DNA from: Ignisphaera sp.
GTDB taxonomy: Archaea > Thermoproteota > Thermoprotei_A > Sulfolobales > Ignisphaeraceae
Reading direction: 5' to 3'
Length of the DNA: 47,214 nucleotides
NCBI GenBank assembly: GCA_028275825.1
Contig: JAPWTX010000010.1
Location: 1-47,214 of the forward strand
A program made the position numbers and the translations under genes. Below, in pieces: positions 32,689 to 42,585 of this stretch (the stretch's first letter is position 1; the number at the start of each line of letters is the position of its first letter). The notes beneath the pieces were generated by a model. It saw only the letters and a program-made list of their open reading frames with translations, was not told the origin of the DNA and searched no databases.

Positions 32689-33354
32689 ATGCTAAGTGTA
32701 TGGGTTAAGTTTGTGGCTACATTAAAAGCCCTACTCCAGGAAATAGCTGCTAGCAGAAAAGGTGTTAAGCCATCTTTTGAAGCTGTGCATGTAATTAAGA
32801 CATTTCTTATTCTATATGAAAATGAGCCTATGGGGAGAAATACCTTATCAAAAATGCTGGGACTAAGTATTACATCTACTAGGACTCTGATTCGAAGAAT
32901 GCGAGAATGGAGCCTAGTAAATGTGGATGTCATTGGAGGTTGTTACCTCACAGAAAGAGGCAGGGAAGTTGCAACAAAAATCTTAAATACTGTACCTAAA
33001 GTCTGCGATGTGTCAAAGGTCCTTGGAGAGGATCTCAGGCTAGCTGGATATGCCTGGGCCTCTCTCATAAGACATGGAGTACCATTAATAGAAAAAATTG
33101 GCATAATTAACGTCAGAGATAGAGTTATAGCATATGGCTCTAAAGCAGCGCTAATTGTATTTATTAGTAATGGACAAGCATACATTCCTCCAGATTATTC
33201 ACTCAATGAAATGAAATATGGTAGCTTAAAGAGATTAAGAGAATTTCTAGTTGCAAGCGATAAAGATGCAATTCTGGTTTCTTTTTCAGAGGATGTTACA
33301 AAAGCTGAAAGAGCTTTATTGAATGTTATAATAGACCTCTTCTTAGATTCTTGA
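32689..33354 (+). CDS. Winged-helix DUF4443-like protein
   Basis: The 221-aa product starts with a helix-turn-helix (EAVHVIKTFLILYENEPMGRNTLSKMLGLSITSTRTLIRRM, about 27-68), followed by a small effector-like domain with IIYGSKAAL-type strands (VIAYGSKAALIVF). It resembles the archaeal DUF4443 family of putative regulators. A TATA element ends about 10-25 bp before the ATG, so the message is probably leaderless. The next gene, 88 bp downstream, is HMG-CoA reductase; regulation of it is a guess. Confidence 0.6.
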   Translation: MLSVWVKFVATLKALLQEIAASRKGVKPSFEAVHVIKTFLILYENEPMGRNTLSKMLGLSITSTRTLIRRMREWSLVNVDVIGGCYLTERGREVATKILNTVPKVCDVSKVLGEDLRLAGYAWASLIRHGVPLIEKIGIINVRDRVIAYGSKAALIVFISNGQAYIPPDYSLNEMKYGSLKRLREFLVASDKDAILVSFSEDVTKAERALLNVIIDLFLDS

Positions 33355-33442
33355 TCACCTTCATTTTACATGTCAAGTAAATGCTTCTAAGTGCTGTAAT
33401 TAACACATCTATATTTATGCTCTGCGCTTACCATTACTTCTT

Positions 33443-34765
33443 ATGGGTAGTGTTATGGCGCAGACTGATTTAGTGAAAAGCTCGAGATTGCCAGGTTTTT
33501 ACAAGTTGTCGATAGATGAAAGAATAAATATTGTTAAGTCATGGGCAAATCTAAGTGAAGGTGAGGTAAGTTTACTCAAAAACTTTGGTAATTTAGATCC
33601 TAAGATAGCTGAGGCAATGATAGAAAACGTTATTGGTGCAATGAGCTATCCTCTCGCCATTGCCACGAATTTCAGAATCAATGGAAAAGATTATCTAGTG
33701 CCTATGGTATTGGAAGAGCCTAGCGTCGTTGCAGCTGCAAGCAATGCTGCAAGAATGCTTCGTGAAGCTAATGATGGAGATGGTATAAGGGCTGAAGCCT
33801 CAAGACAATTAATGATAGGACAAGTGCACTTAATGAAAGTTCCATCACCACGCTATGCTGCCATGGAGATTATGAGGAGAAAAGAAGAGTTGTTAGAGTT
33901 AGCGAACTCTACAAATCAAACTCTTGTTAAACTTGGTGGAGGTGCAAAGGATGTTGAAGTGAGAGTTATAGAAACTGGGAGAGGGGTTTGTCTAGTTGTT
34001 CACTTAATAGTTGATGTACTTGACGCTATGGGGGCAAATACTGTTAATACAATGGTAGAGGCTATAGCCCCCTACCTAGAAAAGATAGTTGGTGGTGAAT
34101 CTAGGCTTAGAATAGTGTCTAACTACGCTGTTTACAGGATTGCAAAAGCATGGGTCAGAATAGATCCAAAGCACATTGGTGGTAAAGATGTTGCAGAAAA
34201 AATAGTTGATGCTAGTGCAATTGCAGAAGCCGATATATTTCGCGCTGTAACACACAATAAAGGGATTATGAATGGCGTAATAGCGGTAGCTTTAGCCACA
34301 GCTCAAGATCATAGGGCAATCGAGGCAGGGGTTCATGCATATGCCTCAAGAAGTGGAGCCTACAAACCCCTTAGTACATGGGATATAGATGTACAAGGTT
34401 ACCTAGTTGGGGTTCTAGAAATGCCACTACAGGTAGGAATAATTGGTGGAAGTGTAAAGACACATCCGGTTGCACAAATAGCCCTCAAAATACTAGGCAT
34501 TAAGACAGCTAAAGAACTAGCTGAAGTTATGGCTGCAGTAGGACTTGCACAGAACTTTGCAGCATTAAGAGCGCTAGTAACAACAGGTATTCAAGCAGGC
34601 CATATGAAGCTCCATGCTAGGAACCTGGCAATAGCCGCAGGAGCTCATGGAGAATTGATAGATATAGTGGTAGATGAGATGATTAAGGAAGGGAAGATAA
34701 CATTTGATAAGGCTATAGAGCTCTTAAAAAAATATCAAAGAAGTAATGATCTTTCACAACATTGA
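33443..34765 (+). CDS. hmgA: Class II hydroxymethylglutaryl-CoA reductase
   Basis: It makes mevalonate from HMG-CoA for archaeal isoprenoid lipids. The 440-aa sequence has the class II (Pseudomonas mevalonii-like) pattern: RLPGFYKLSIDERINIV at the start, DAMGANTVNTMVEA, the extended GLAQNFAALRALVTTGIQAGHMKLHARN with the catalytic His, and a longer C-terminus. Most crenarchaea use class I enzymes, so this suggests acquisition from bacteria or from archaea that carry class II. Two in-frame ATGs (33443, 33455) are possible; a TATA box near 33408-33418 fits the first as almost leaderless. Confidence 0.9.
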   Translation: MGSVMAQTDLVKSSRLPGFYKLSIDERINIVKSWANLSEGEVSLLKNFGNLDPKIAEAMIENVIGAMSYPLAIATNFRINGKDYLVPMVLEEPSVVAAASNAARMLREANDGDGIRAEASRQLMIGQVHLMKVPSPRYAAMEIMRRKEELLELANSTNQTLVKLGGGAKDVEVRVIETGRGVCLVVHLIVDVLDAMGANTVNTMVEAIAPYLEKIVGGESRLRIVSNYAVYRIAKAWVRIDPKHIGGKDVAEKIVDASAIAEADIFRAVTHNKGIMNGVIAVALATAQDHRAIEAGVHAYASRSGAYKPLSTWDIDVQGYLVGVLEMPLQVGIIGGSVKTHPVAQIALKILGIKTAKELAEVMAAVGLAQNFAALRALVTTGIQAGHMKLHARNLAIAAGAHGELIDIVVDEMIKEGKITFDKAIELLKKYQRSNDLSQH

Positions 34766-34784
34766 AATCCTATGAATTCTGTGA

Positions 34785-34880
<96 letters not shown>

Positions 34881-35050
34881 TTGCGATTCACATTACCTTA
34901 CTACGCCTTTCGATATTTTAAGCTTTTTACATAATTGGCAATTCTCTTCATTATCTCACTTGCAACTAAAAACTTATCATTAATAGGTAGGATAAAAGGA
35001 GAGTTTATGGCATTCAAAGAAACGCTATCCTTGAATGGAAAAGAAGTAAG

Positions 35051-36181
35051 CTATGCCTCGCTATATCCTCCGTACAGAGCCCATATGAGGCATGTTCCTT
35101 CTGAAGATACCATACAAGGTCCATAAGGTCTTTCTGGAGTACAGACCTTCATAAATAATGGGCATTGTATTGGTTTTGCTATACCTAGTACAACTTCACC
35201 ACATTTACATCCAGGTGGCTCGGCAACTGCTTGAAAAGAGTTTTCCAAAAATCCATACTGTATAGCAGCATCCCATTCTTTATACTTATCGGCTAAAGAT
35301 AAGCCGCTTTGGGGTACAAATCCAATGCCCCTCCACATAGCGTCTACAACATTAAATACTTCTTTCATCATTGCTTTGGCATAAAGATTTCCATTCCATG
35401 TTACAGATCGCGAATATTCTATGTATATACCTGGTTTTTTGCTGATCATCATGTAGAGAATCTTCTCTATTGCTATCATAACATCTATTGGTTCAAATCC
35501 AGCAACAACAGTAGGTATTTTGTAATCTCTTGGAAGGAATTCCCATGCCGAAGCACCGATGATTGTAGATACATGCCCAGGTGCTACAACTCCAATATAA
35601 TCAATTAAACTTTTCCTGAAATGCACTTCTATAGTATGTCTCATTATAGGTGGTGTTAGTCTTAAAACGCTCAAGAACTTTAAATTTTTAGGCACTTTAC
35701 CATATTTAAACAGTATAGCGTATGAAGGGGCAGTTGTTTCAAAACCTATTCCTAGAAACACTGCATCTTTTTTGTATTCTGCAGCATCTTTTATGGCATC
35801 TACAAAGCTGTAAACAACCTTAATATTTCCATCCATGCCAGCAGCTTCTGCCAATGACCTGGGGCCTCTTAGTGAAGTAGTAGGTAGTTTAAATGAATCG
35901 CCAAATGTATACACCCTAATACCATCCAACGCAAGCTTTATTGCCGCTTCTATGGCGCTAGCTGGTGTTATACATACAGGACACCCAGGGCCCGCCACTA
36001 ATTCTACCTCTCTAGGCATAATATTCCTAATGCCGTAATACGTTACAGTCCATTCATGTGTGCCACAAAAGTTGATAACCTTTGTACCTCTACTACTCAA
36101 CTCTTTGGTGTAATGATAGATATTCTCTAAGATAGATTTTGATATATTTCTGCTGGATCTAAAAAGTTTTACAAAGTCCAT
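35051..36181 (-). CDS. hypD: [NiFe]-hydrogenase maturation protein HypD
   Basis: HypD is the [4Fe-4S] scaffold that, with HypC, builds the Fe(CN)2CO part of the [NiFe] centre. It has VINFCGTHEWT near residue 36, VAGPGCPVCITP near 64, GIGFETTAPSY near 135, VAGFEP near 225 and a C-terminal Cys-rich region (CKCGEVV, CPLF, VCTPE, GPCMVS, GTC) that holds the cluster. The ATG at 36181 (MDFVKLF) is preferred over the one at 36229, which would overlap the EF-2 gene by 20 bp and add 16 residues not usual for the family. It follows EF-2 and implies a hydrogenase elsewhere in the genome. Confidence 0.9.
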   Translation of the reverse strand: MDFVKLFRSSRNISKSILENIYHYTKELSSRGTKVINFCGTHEWTVTYYGIRNIMPREVELVAGPGCPVCITPASAIEAAIKLALDGIRVYTFGDSFKLPTTSLRGPRSLAEAAGMDGNIKVVYSFVDAIKDAAEYKKDAVFLGIGFETTAPSYAILFKYGKVPKNLKFLSVLRLTPPIMRHTIEVHFRKSLIDYIGVVAPGHVSTIIGASAWEFLPRDYKIPTVVAGFEPIDVMIAIEKILYMMISKKPGIYIEYSRSVTWNGNLYAKAMMKEVFNVVDAMWRGIGFVPQSGLSLADKYKEWDAAIQYGFLENSFQAVAEPPGCKCGEVVLGIAKPIQCPLFMKVCTPERPYGPCMVSSEGTCLIWALYGGYSEA

Positions 36182-36209
36182 ATATATGATATCCTCAAAG
36201 ATCTTAAAG

Positions 36210-38426
36210 TTAGAGAGATATGAACTCATCTGGACTAGGCGGCTCTGGCTTTAACCCCTTTCTTTGTCTTATCTTCTTCACTATGTCTACCAACATTGAA
36301 TCTGGCACTGGAGCCCAGCGACTGAATTCCATTCCCCAAAATGCTTTTCCAGCACTAGCACTCCTCAACTCATTAGCTAGATCAGCAGATTCTGCAACAG
36401 GCACTTCAGCAATCATCTTAACTATGTTACCAACCATATGAACTACTTCTATTATTCTACCTCTTCTCTTAGATATTATAGAGGATATAGGTCCCAGATA
36501 ATCCATTGGGAACTTGATTTCAATTTTTTGCAAAGGTTCTAAAAGCGTTGGCCTTGATGTAAGTATGGCTGCGAAGATCGGGTTTCTAACGGCTGGGTAT
36601 ATCTGTGCTGGTCCTCTATGTGCTGGGTCTTCGTGAACAATGGCATCATGAAGTATTACTTTTAATCCTCTCACAGGCTCTGCAGCAAGAGGTCCTTCCC
36701 TCATTGCGAGTCTGAAACCTTGAATTATTGTATCTCTAATTTCTCTAAGGTACTGCACACCAGATGTCATGTCTACAAACACATCGATATTTTCATCTAT
36801 TGCCCATATCCTCTTTGCCTCATCATAATCCCACCCAGCTTGATCACGTAGTATCCTAGCTCTTTTATGAGCATCCATATCCTCTGTAACTATCCCTTCA
36901 TGAACTAACTTTATTGTCTCTTCATTTAATGGTTCAATACTTATGTACAGCCTATTATGCTTGTTCGGAGACTTTCCTTCAAAAATCTTGCTTTTTTCCC
37001 TAGAGGTCTCTCTATACACTATTGTTGGTGGAGTCGTGTCGACCTCTAGTCCGAATCTCTCTTTCAGTAGAGTCAGAACTATTTCTAGATGTAAGTGTCC
37101 CATTCCAGAAACCAGATATTCACCAGTTTCTTCATTTATCTTAACAACCAGGTTTGGATCTTCAATACTCATTTTTTTCAAAGCATCTATGAGTTTAGTC
37201 AAATCACTTGTCTTCTTGGGCTCGACAGCCATGGTTACAACAGGCTCTGATATATACCTCATTCTCTCAAATGGTATCATAACATCTTTTAGTCTCACAT
37301 CTACTACTGTTTCTCCTGCCCTCGCCAAGTCAAGTCCTAAAGCTGCTACAATATTCCCTGCAGGAATTCTGTCAACAACCTCTCTATAAGGACCCATGTA
37401 TATACCTACTTGTAGCACCTTCTGCGCAGTTCTGGTATTCAATAAGTATACTTCTTGCCCGCTATAAACAGTGCCTGAAAACAGCCTACCTGTAGCAACA
37501 AAACCTGCATGTGGATCCCAGCGCATATCACATACGAAAAAGACTAGAGGGCCGTCAGGATCTGCTTCCATCATAGCCTTACCTATTTCGTTACTTACTT
37601 CCCCTTTCCATATCTTCGGTATTCTGTATCTCTGTGCATCACGTGGATTAGGCACAAACTTTACCACCATATCTAGTAGTGCTTCGTGAAGTGGTATCTT
37701 CTTTTTGAATTCTTCTATCCCCTCTTTATCTCCCCTTGAATACACATCTATTAAATCATCTATCTTCACACCTTTCTTTCTGCTCAATGGTACTGTAATG
37801 CCTATAGCATCTCTTGCACTGCCAAAAGCTACCATACCTTGTGCTGGATCAAGAATCCACTTCTTCTTAAATTCAGGTTCTGCATATGTCTCAATAAGGT
37901 TATTAACCTCTTTAATGATTTCAATAAATCTTTGTTTAATATCTTCAGGCCCCATTCTAAGCTCTTTTATCAATCTATCAATCTTATTTATGAATAGAAG
38001 CGGTCTTACCCTCTCCTCAAGGGCTTGTCTAAGCACAGTTTCTGTTTGTGTCATAACACCTTCAACAGCGTCTATAACCACTATAGCTCCATCAATCATT
38101 CTTAAACTTCTTGTAACCTTCCCTGTGAAGTCAACATGCCCAGGGGTATCAACTAGATTAATGACATAAGGTTTTCCCTCAAATTCGTGATAAAGGCTAA
38201 TGTTAGCTGCCTTAACCGTCATCTGCCTTTTTTGCTCAATATCTAGGAAATCCATTGCCAATAACTGTCCAGCTAAACGTGGTGAGATTAGCCCTGCGGC
38301 TGCTAATAGACTATCAGTTGTTGTAGTTTTTCCATGATCTACATGAGCTATTATCCCAACATTTCTGACATGTTCTGGATTATTCATTATCTTTAGTATT
38401 TGGTCTACTGACTTTACAAACCTCAT
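36210..38426 (-). CDS. fusA: Translation elongation factor 2
   Basis: This is the GTPase that drives ribosomal translocation. The 738-aa length is typical of archaeal EF-2. It has [15 protein letters not shown] near residue 27 (G1), [12 protein letters not shown] near 90 (G3) and INKIDRL near 145 (G4). The tip-domain motif [12 protein letters not shown] near 600 contains the histidine converted to diphthamide. The start ATG has GGTAAG a few nt upstream. It lies between xpf (about 95 bp) and hypD. Confidence 0.96.
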   Translation of the reverse strand: MRFVKSVDQILKIMNNPEHVRNVGIIAHVDHGKTTTTDSLLAAAGLISPRLAGQLLAMDFLDIEQKRQMTVKAANISLYHEFEGKPYVINLVDTPGHVDFTGKVTRSLRMIDGAIVVIDAVEGVMTQTETVLRQALEERVRPLLFINKIDRLIKELRMGPEDIKQRFIEIIKEVNNLIETYAEPEFKKKWILDPAQGMVAFGSARDAIGITVPLSRKKGVKIDDLIDVYSRGDKEGIEEFKKKIPLHEALLDMVVKFVPNPRDAQRYRIPKIWKGEVSNEIGKAMMEADPDGPLVFFVCDMRWDPHAGFVATGRLFSGTVYSGQEVYLLNTRTAQKVLQVGIYMGPYREVVDRIPAGNIVAALGLDLARAGETVVDVRLKDVMIPFERMRYISEPVVTMAVEPKKTSDLTKLIDALKKMSIEDPNLVVKINEETGEYLVSGMGHLHLEIVLTLLKERFGLEVDTTPPTIVYRETSREKSKIFEGKSPNKHNRLYISIEPLNEETIKLVHEGIVTEDMDAHKRARILRDQAGWDYDEAKRIWAIDENIDVFVDMTSGVQYLREIRDTIIQGFRLAMREGPLAAEPVRGLKVILHDAIVHEDPAHRGPAQIYPAVRNPIFAAILTSRPTLLEPLQKIEIKFPMDYLGPISSIISKRRGRIIEVVHMVGNIVKMIAEVPVAESADLANELRSASAGKAFWGMEFSRWAPVPDSMLVDIVKKIRQRKGLKPEPPSPDEFISL

Positions 38427-38520
38427 TTAAGCTTACCCTTAAACATCTTTTCCAACTTTCAAGCTTATTAGTTTTTTGTACTAGAACTTTTAGTTATTTA
38501 GAGAGTTCCTATAGGAGTAT

Positions 38521-39255
38521 CTACTTTTCCTGCTTTTCCTCCTCTTGATGTTGTAAGTAGTCCATGAGGGATTTCGGTGTTTCACTTTTCACTTCTTTCT
38601 TATACTCCTTATACATAGCATGCAAAATTCTGTATATCTCAGTAGCCTTATTCTCACTTAAACCTTCTATTCTAGTTAATTCAGAAAGTGTTGCATTACA
38701 AAAGTTAACTAAAGACCCAAATCTTTCCAAAATCCTGATAGCTATCTTTGGACCAATATGGGGAAATGCTTGAAGCACATACAACTGCCACTCAGTTACA
38801 TTACTTGTGGTAGGCTTTTGTACGGGTTTCTTAAAACCTATAGTATGTGTTCTTCTGAATTCTTTTAGTGCAATTCTCTTTATAATCTCCGCAGTTTCTT
38901 CCTCATCCCTGGTGTTTAAAACTGTTATGTTCATGTCTAGAGCTAGAGCTATGTATGCCCCTATAATGGCAGATCTCTTCAAATTTGTTGTTCTCGCTAC
39001 TTTTCTAAGGCCACCCTCTATCACGATAATAGCTTTTTCAAATGCTTGTAGCAACCTAGAGGCTTGATCAAACAACCTTCCATCAACAATAGATTTTGCG
39101 AAATCTATTGCAGTTTTCCTCTCTATTCCAATCCTATCAGAAACAACATAATCTCCTACATCTAAAAACTTGAATATAACCGTCACCCCTTTCTCCATTA
39201 AAAACTGTGGCACCTTTGAATTGCGTTCTCTTTCATCAACATGTACTACAGGCAT
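38521..39255 (-). CDS. xpf: XPF-family structure-specific endonuclease (short crenarchaeal form)
   Basis: It cuts 3' flaps and branched DNA together with PCNA. It has VDERERNSKVP at the start, LDVGDYVVSDRIGIERKTAIDF (ERKxxxD catalytic motif near 47-53), EGGL, then tandem helix-hairpin-helix (FPHIGPKIAIRILERFGS and IEGLSENKATEIY). There is no helicase domain, as in Sulfolobus. A C-terminal SLMDYL resembles the PCNA-interacting peptide of crenarchaeal XPF. The ATG at 39255 is preferred to the GTG at 39264. It lies behind the DHH gene with about a 12-bp gap. Confidence 0.9.
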   Translation of the reverse strand: MPVVHVDERERNSKVPQFLMEKGVTVIFKFLDVGDYVVSDRIGIERKTAIDFAKSIVDGRLFDQASRLLQAFEKAIIVIEGGLRKVARTTNLKRSAIIGAYIALALDMNITVLNTRDEEETAEIIKRIALKEFRRTHTIGFKKPVQKPTTSNVTEWQLYVLQAFPHIGPKIAIRILERFGSLVNFCNATLSELTRIEGLSENKATEIYRILHAMYKEYKKEVKSETPKSLMDYLQHQEEEKQEK

Positions 39256-39267
39256 TCTTCCCACACC

Positions 39268-40377
39268 CTAACTAGGTTTTTCCTCCACAATTTCCATGAC
39301 ACTCACTTCACTAACTGAGTTCATTACTTTAATTAATTGTGTAACAACATTTCTAAGATCGTATATTCTTAATATTGCACCTCCTGCTGCTTTATGACCA
39401 CCACCTCCACCACCATATACATCTATAAGCTTTCTTACAAATTCAGTAAATATGTCAATGTTTAGTTGTGTGATAATATCTTCTTTACCTCTATAGATTA
39501 GTCTAATAGCCTTTAGTTTATCATCTTCTGTTAAAACAAATACTACATCATATCCCAACGCAATGAGAAAAGTAGCACAATCGGATTCAAATGCACCAAC
39601 ATTTGATATAGCTACATAGATCTCTCTGCCTTTGATCCTTATTTTAAATCCTCTATGCCTTAAAACGCACTTTATTCTAGCAATTCTGCTTGTAGGCGAT
39701 TTTTCCACCGTCAGCATGTGTAGAGCATTTTCATAATCTGCTCCATATTTTATCATATTGGCCACTATATAAAAAGTATTCTTGGCAATTCTTTGAAATC
39801 TCTTTGTATCTGATAGTACTCCCGCAAGAAGTATTGTTGCAAGTTTTCTCAATATTTCTGAATCAATTCTATTTGAAACTCTATCTAACAACATGAATGC
39901 TATTTCTGATGTAGAGCTATAGTCTATTTCACTACTTATGCAAACTATTTTCAATGCTGTATCTAATTCTTTAAAATCTCGAAATTGATGGTGATCGAGT
40001 ATTAAAATGCTTTTACAGTTCTGCTTAACGTAATCTTTAACAAGCCTTAGTTGTTCAAAGGATGCTGTATCTACGATTACACATATATCGTTTGGCTCCT
40101 TCTCCTCTATATCCGAGTATTTCTTAACTATAACAATTTGTATGCCAAGCTCTTTGCATAGTTCATAGATCCTCTTACTTTCTTGATTCATGCCTTCAGG
40201 CAATAGAATTTTTGTATTAGCAAATGTGTTTAGGCTTTGAATTACTTTAGATAGTGCACATGCGGAGGAGAGGGCATCTGGATCTGCATTAACGTGAGTT
40301 ACAATTACAGCTTTCTGAATTGACTGTAACATGCTTATTGCTAGTTCTATATCTTGCAAGGAATTGCTCAGCTGCAT
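39268..40377 (-). CDS. DHH-DHHA1 family phosphoesterase
   Basis: The 369-aa product has VTHVNADPDALSSA near residues 26-39, a VIVDTAS segment, LILDHHQ near 128 and the DHHA1 signature GGGGGHKAAGGAI near 330. Relatives include RecJ-like nucleases, nanoRNases and the archaeal GAN partners of the replisome; which applies here is not certain. The start at 40377 is supported by GAGGAGG 7 nt upstream, even though it lies 89 bp inside the DUF3194 gene in another frame. Confidence 0.82.
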   Translation of the reverse strand: MQLSNSLQDIELAISMLQSIQKAVIVTHVNADPDALSSACALSKVIQSLNTFANTKILLPEGMNQESKRIYELCKELGIQIVIVKKYSDIEEKEPNDICVIVDTASFEQLRLVKDYVKQNCKSILILDHHQFRDFKELDTALKIVCISSEIDYSSTSEIAFMLLDRVSNRIDSEILRKLATILLAGVLSDTKRFQRIAKNTFYIVANMIKYGADYENALHMLTVEKSPTSRIARIKCVLRHRGFKIRIKGREIYVAISNVGAFESDCATFLIALGYDVVFVLTEDDKLKAIRLIYRGKEDIITQLNIDIFTEFVRKLIDVYGGGGGGHKAAGGAILRIYDLRNVVTQLIKVMNSVSEVSVMEIVEEKPS

Positions 40378-40642
40378 TAAATGCCCTCCTCAAAGCACTA
40401 TCTAGTATTGCCTCTAGATTCAAGTTATCTGTAAAATATGCCTTTACCTCAACATCAACTGATATTATAAGTTCTTCTTCCTTCACTTCAGCACCAATCG
40501 TTATATTGAAGTCAGTAAGTCTTAGTCCTAGAACTTCATTTAAGTGCTTTGTCATCTCATCTTCAATTATATGTGTAAGTTGTGCCAGATCTTCAAGGCG
40601 CATCTTATTTAGATCGAGATTCAATACCCTGCTGCTTTTCAT
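40289..40642 (-). CDS. DUF3194 family protein
   Basis: The 117-aa product has LTDFNITIGAEVKEEELIISVDVEVKAY followed by LEAILDSALRRAFNAAEQFLARY, the pattern of the archaeal DUF3194 family found next to prefoldin beta. The last 28 or so residues (SNKHVTVNSESCNCNSR end) lie in the overlap with the DHH gene and look unlike the family core. The function is unknown; association with prefoldin suggests folding or translation. Confidence 0.7.
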   Translation of the reverse strand: MKSSRVLNLDLNKMRLEDLAQLTHIIEDEMTKHLNEVLGLRLTDFNITIGAEVKEEELIISVDVEVKAYFTDNLNLEAILDSALRRAFNAAEQFLARYRTSNKHVTVNSESCNCNSR

Positions 40643-40683
40643 AATATATCAAAACAAATATGGTTTAAAATATTTATAGAATC

Positions 40684-41046
40684 CTATGTCGGCTTTTTAT
40701 ATAGTGAAGAGGCATACTGTGTTAACTTAGACTGGATTTCACTCAATTGTTGTCTTATCAAAGCCTCTTGACGTGACAAGGTCTTTAGGCGTAGCTCTAG
40801 CAGCTCCTTTCTCTCACTAAGCTCTTTCTCAGCATCATTTTTACTTATTCTTACAAGTAGATGACCAGCACTTCTATACATTTCAACATTATCTGCAACA
40901 TTCTTCAATACTTCAAGAGCTCTATTAATTTCTCTAAGCTCTTGTTCAATAACGCCTTTCTCCGCTAATACCTGATTTAGCTGTGCCTGGAGCTGTTGAT
41001 ATTTTATTACTTGTTGTTGTACTTCTGGGGGTATTGTTTCAGCCAT
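40684..41046 (-). CDS. pfdB: Prefoldin beta subunit
   Basis: This is a jellyfish-shaped chaperone subunit that hands unfolded proteins to the thermosome. The 120-aa product is two long coiled-coil helices (about 10-50 and 70-112) joined by the beta-hairpin VEMYRSAGHLLVRIS, as in archaeal PfdB. GAGGTT lies before the ATG, and a TATA-like CCATTATAAGG lies about 45 bp upstream. It is followed by the DUF3194 gene after 41 bp. Confidence 0.92.
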   Translation of the reverse strand: MAETIPPEVQQQVIKYQQLQAQLNQVLAEKGVIEQELREINRALEVLKNVADNVEMYRSAGHLLVRISKNDAEKELSERKELLELRLKTLSRQEALIRQQLSEIQSKLTQYASSLYKKPT

Positions 41047-41219
41047 TTTTAAAACCTCATAAAATTTATGTATTCAGACACCCTTATAATGGTTTCGGAT
41101 CTCATTGTAACACACATTTAAATCATTTGATGCACACTCTAATCTATTTTATTATCTTATCATCTTATCTATTTTATAATTTTCAGTTTATCAAAAACTC
41201 ACAGCCAAGCTAAACTGAT

Positions 41220-41410
41220 CTCCTCCCCACCCTGAAGGGCCAGGGCTTCCTCCCACAACACCTGTCTATGTGGTCGCCAAATCCACATCCAAATGCTTAG
41301 AGGAAACCACAGCTCTAATCTTACTCATCATCAAAGCAATCAAAACAAAGAAAGTTCATAATCTTTTCCTTTATCCTCGCCTTGAAAAGCGAGGCTTTCA
41401 GTTATAAAGG
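41220..41410 (+). mobile_element. Possible remnant of an IS200/IS605-like or MITE element
   Basis: The left part carries CCCTGAAGGGCCAGGGCTTCC (about 41230-41250). The right part carries CCTCGC-CTTGAAAA-GCGAGG (41375-41394) followed by CTTTCAGTTATAAAGG. Both have the hairpin-then-GGCTTTC/GGCTTCC layout of subterminal sequences of IS200/IS605-type elements, in the same orientation. The 190-bp interior encodes nothing. The segment splits the otherwise tight pcc1-prefoldin spacing. Confidence 0.4.
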
Positions 41411-41414
41411 GTGT

Positions 41415-41714
41415 TCATTTTTGTGTCTGGGATTGCTTGAACTCTTTTCCAATCTTTATGATTCCAATAGATGTGTTAATTAGGTAGAGAATGGAATTTA
41501 GAAAGGCTCGTAGATGGCTTATTGTATCAGCCTCAACATGGATTTTAATAGAACAATTATCTAGAGTTATTTTCGTAATTATTTTGCCTACATTTGCAGG
41601 ATTTATGACTTCAGCAAAGATGCTGTTATAGATTATCTCAGTCATGTTACACTCATCGCCACTAAGATTTAGCACGAGATCTGCCTTATTACTCAAGGTA
41701 TTTACAACATTCAT
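41415..41714 (-). CDS. KEOPS complex subunit Pcc1-like
   Basis: This 99-aa small dimerising subunit of KEOPS (tRNA t6A synthesis) shows the Pcc1 fold pattern: an N-terminal strand with DLVLNLSGDE, a helix, ITKITLDNCSIKIHVEADTISHLRAFLNSILYLI near 45-85, and a short basic tail. The sequence is divergent, and some family positions are weak. Its place between Brix and prefoldin matches Pcc1 position in archaeal superoperons. An alternative is an unrelated small alpha-beta protein. Confidence 0.65.
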   Translation of the reverse strand: MNVVNTLSNKADLVLNLSGDECNMTEIIYNSIFAEVINPANVGKIITKITLDNCSIKIHVEADTISHLRAFLNSILYLINTSIGIIKIGKEFKQSQTQK

Positions 41715-41822
41715 AATTCTATATCAGTACATGTTATTATCGGTCTCTCTTAATATACTTAATGGTCTTTTTCTAGCACCTTATACCGAAGTTCACTCTT
41801 TAGAATTGGGAGGGAGGTCAGA

Positions 41823-42440
41823 TTAACCATAACTATTGTAGCATATATTTAGTGATAATAATTTCTCTCCATTAGAACATCTAGTAAAAGTGATTTCAAT
41901 AAGATTTCTCTCTTTAGTACAACTCTTTTTTCCTATTTTTGGTATCGTTATATGCATGCACACATCATTCTCATTTCTCTCTATATTCATATTCTTGCTG
42001 ACTACTGTTGCATTAAATATCTTTATAATGCATTCTAGTGTTCGTATTTTGAACTCTGTATCAATATCCACTGTATTACTTATCAATGCTGGCATCAAGT
42101 TCAGCAAAACTCTTTGAATACTAGTAGCTATTTTATTATAGTTAGCTGATACAGAATATCCACATAACTTTACAGTACACTCTTTAATTAGCTCGCCAAA
42201 TGGTTTCACTGCGTAGAGGTCTAGATAGCCTGGATTGCCCTTCCTATTTCTAACAACAATAAGCTTATCACAATTTAGATCAAGGGCTTGTAGAGCTAGA
42301 AGCTTGAAGGTAAGTTTACCTCTATTTATCTTTGTACATCCTGGTATAAGCTTTGCCAATACCTTGACTAGGCGTCGAGCATTTCTTGAGGGACGATGCG
42401 ATGTTGTGAGCAGTATTTTACTATGGAAGAATTCTCTCAT
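41823..42440 (-). CDS. Brix domain ribosome-biogenesis protein
   Basis: The 205-aa product has LLTTSHRPSRNARRLVKVLAKLIPG near the N-terminus and LNCDKLIVVRNRKGNPGYLDLY near 55-75, the archaeal Imp4/Brix signature. Brix proteins bind pre-rRNA during subunit assembly. The C-terminal strands are divergent. It has a likely promoter of its own (GTTAAATATATTAATG, about 42474-42489, minus). The 145-bp gap to eL43 contains no rpoP, which often sits there. Confidence 0.82.
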   Translation of the reverse strand: MREFFHSKILLTTSHRPSRNARRLVKVLAKLIPGCTKINRGKLTFKLLALQALDLNCDKLIVVRNRKGNPGYLDLYAVKPFGELIKECTVKLCGYSVSANYNKIATSIQRVLLNLMPALISNTVDIDTEFKIRTLECIIKIFNATVVSKNMNIERNENDVCMHITIPKIGKKSCTKERNLIEITFTRCSNGEKLLSLNICYNSYG

Positions 42441-42585
42441 ACCAGACAGCAGAATTTATCCAGTATTAAGTACATTAATATATTTAACTTACTTATTTCT
42501 CATCTGCAACTCTCTGCATTTGTACAATAGATGTGAGAAACTTTATTATATTACTGTGTTATAAAAATGTTATGCGAAACCATAA

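Noticed and set aside
34935-35126. 63-codon plus-strand frame downstream of tRNA-Lys
   Set aside because: Its second half is antisense to the conserved end of HypD and there is no domain or promoter.
42441-42585. rpoP (RNA polymerase subunit P) in the gap between eL43 and Brix
   Set aside because: All three minus-strand frames are broken by stops and none has the CxxC pairs of RpoP.
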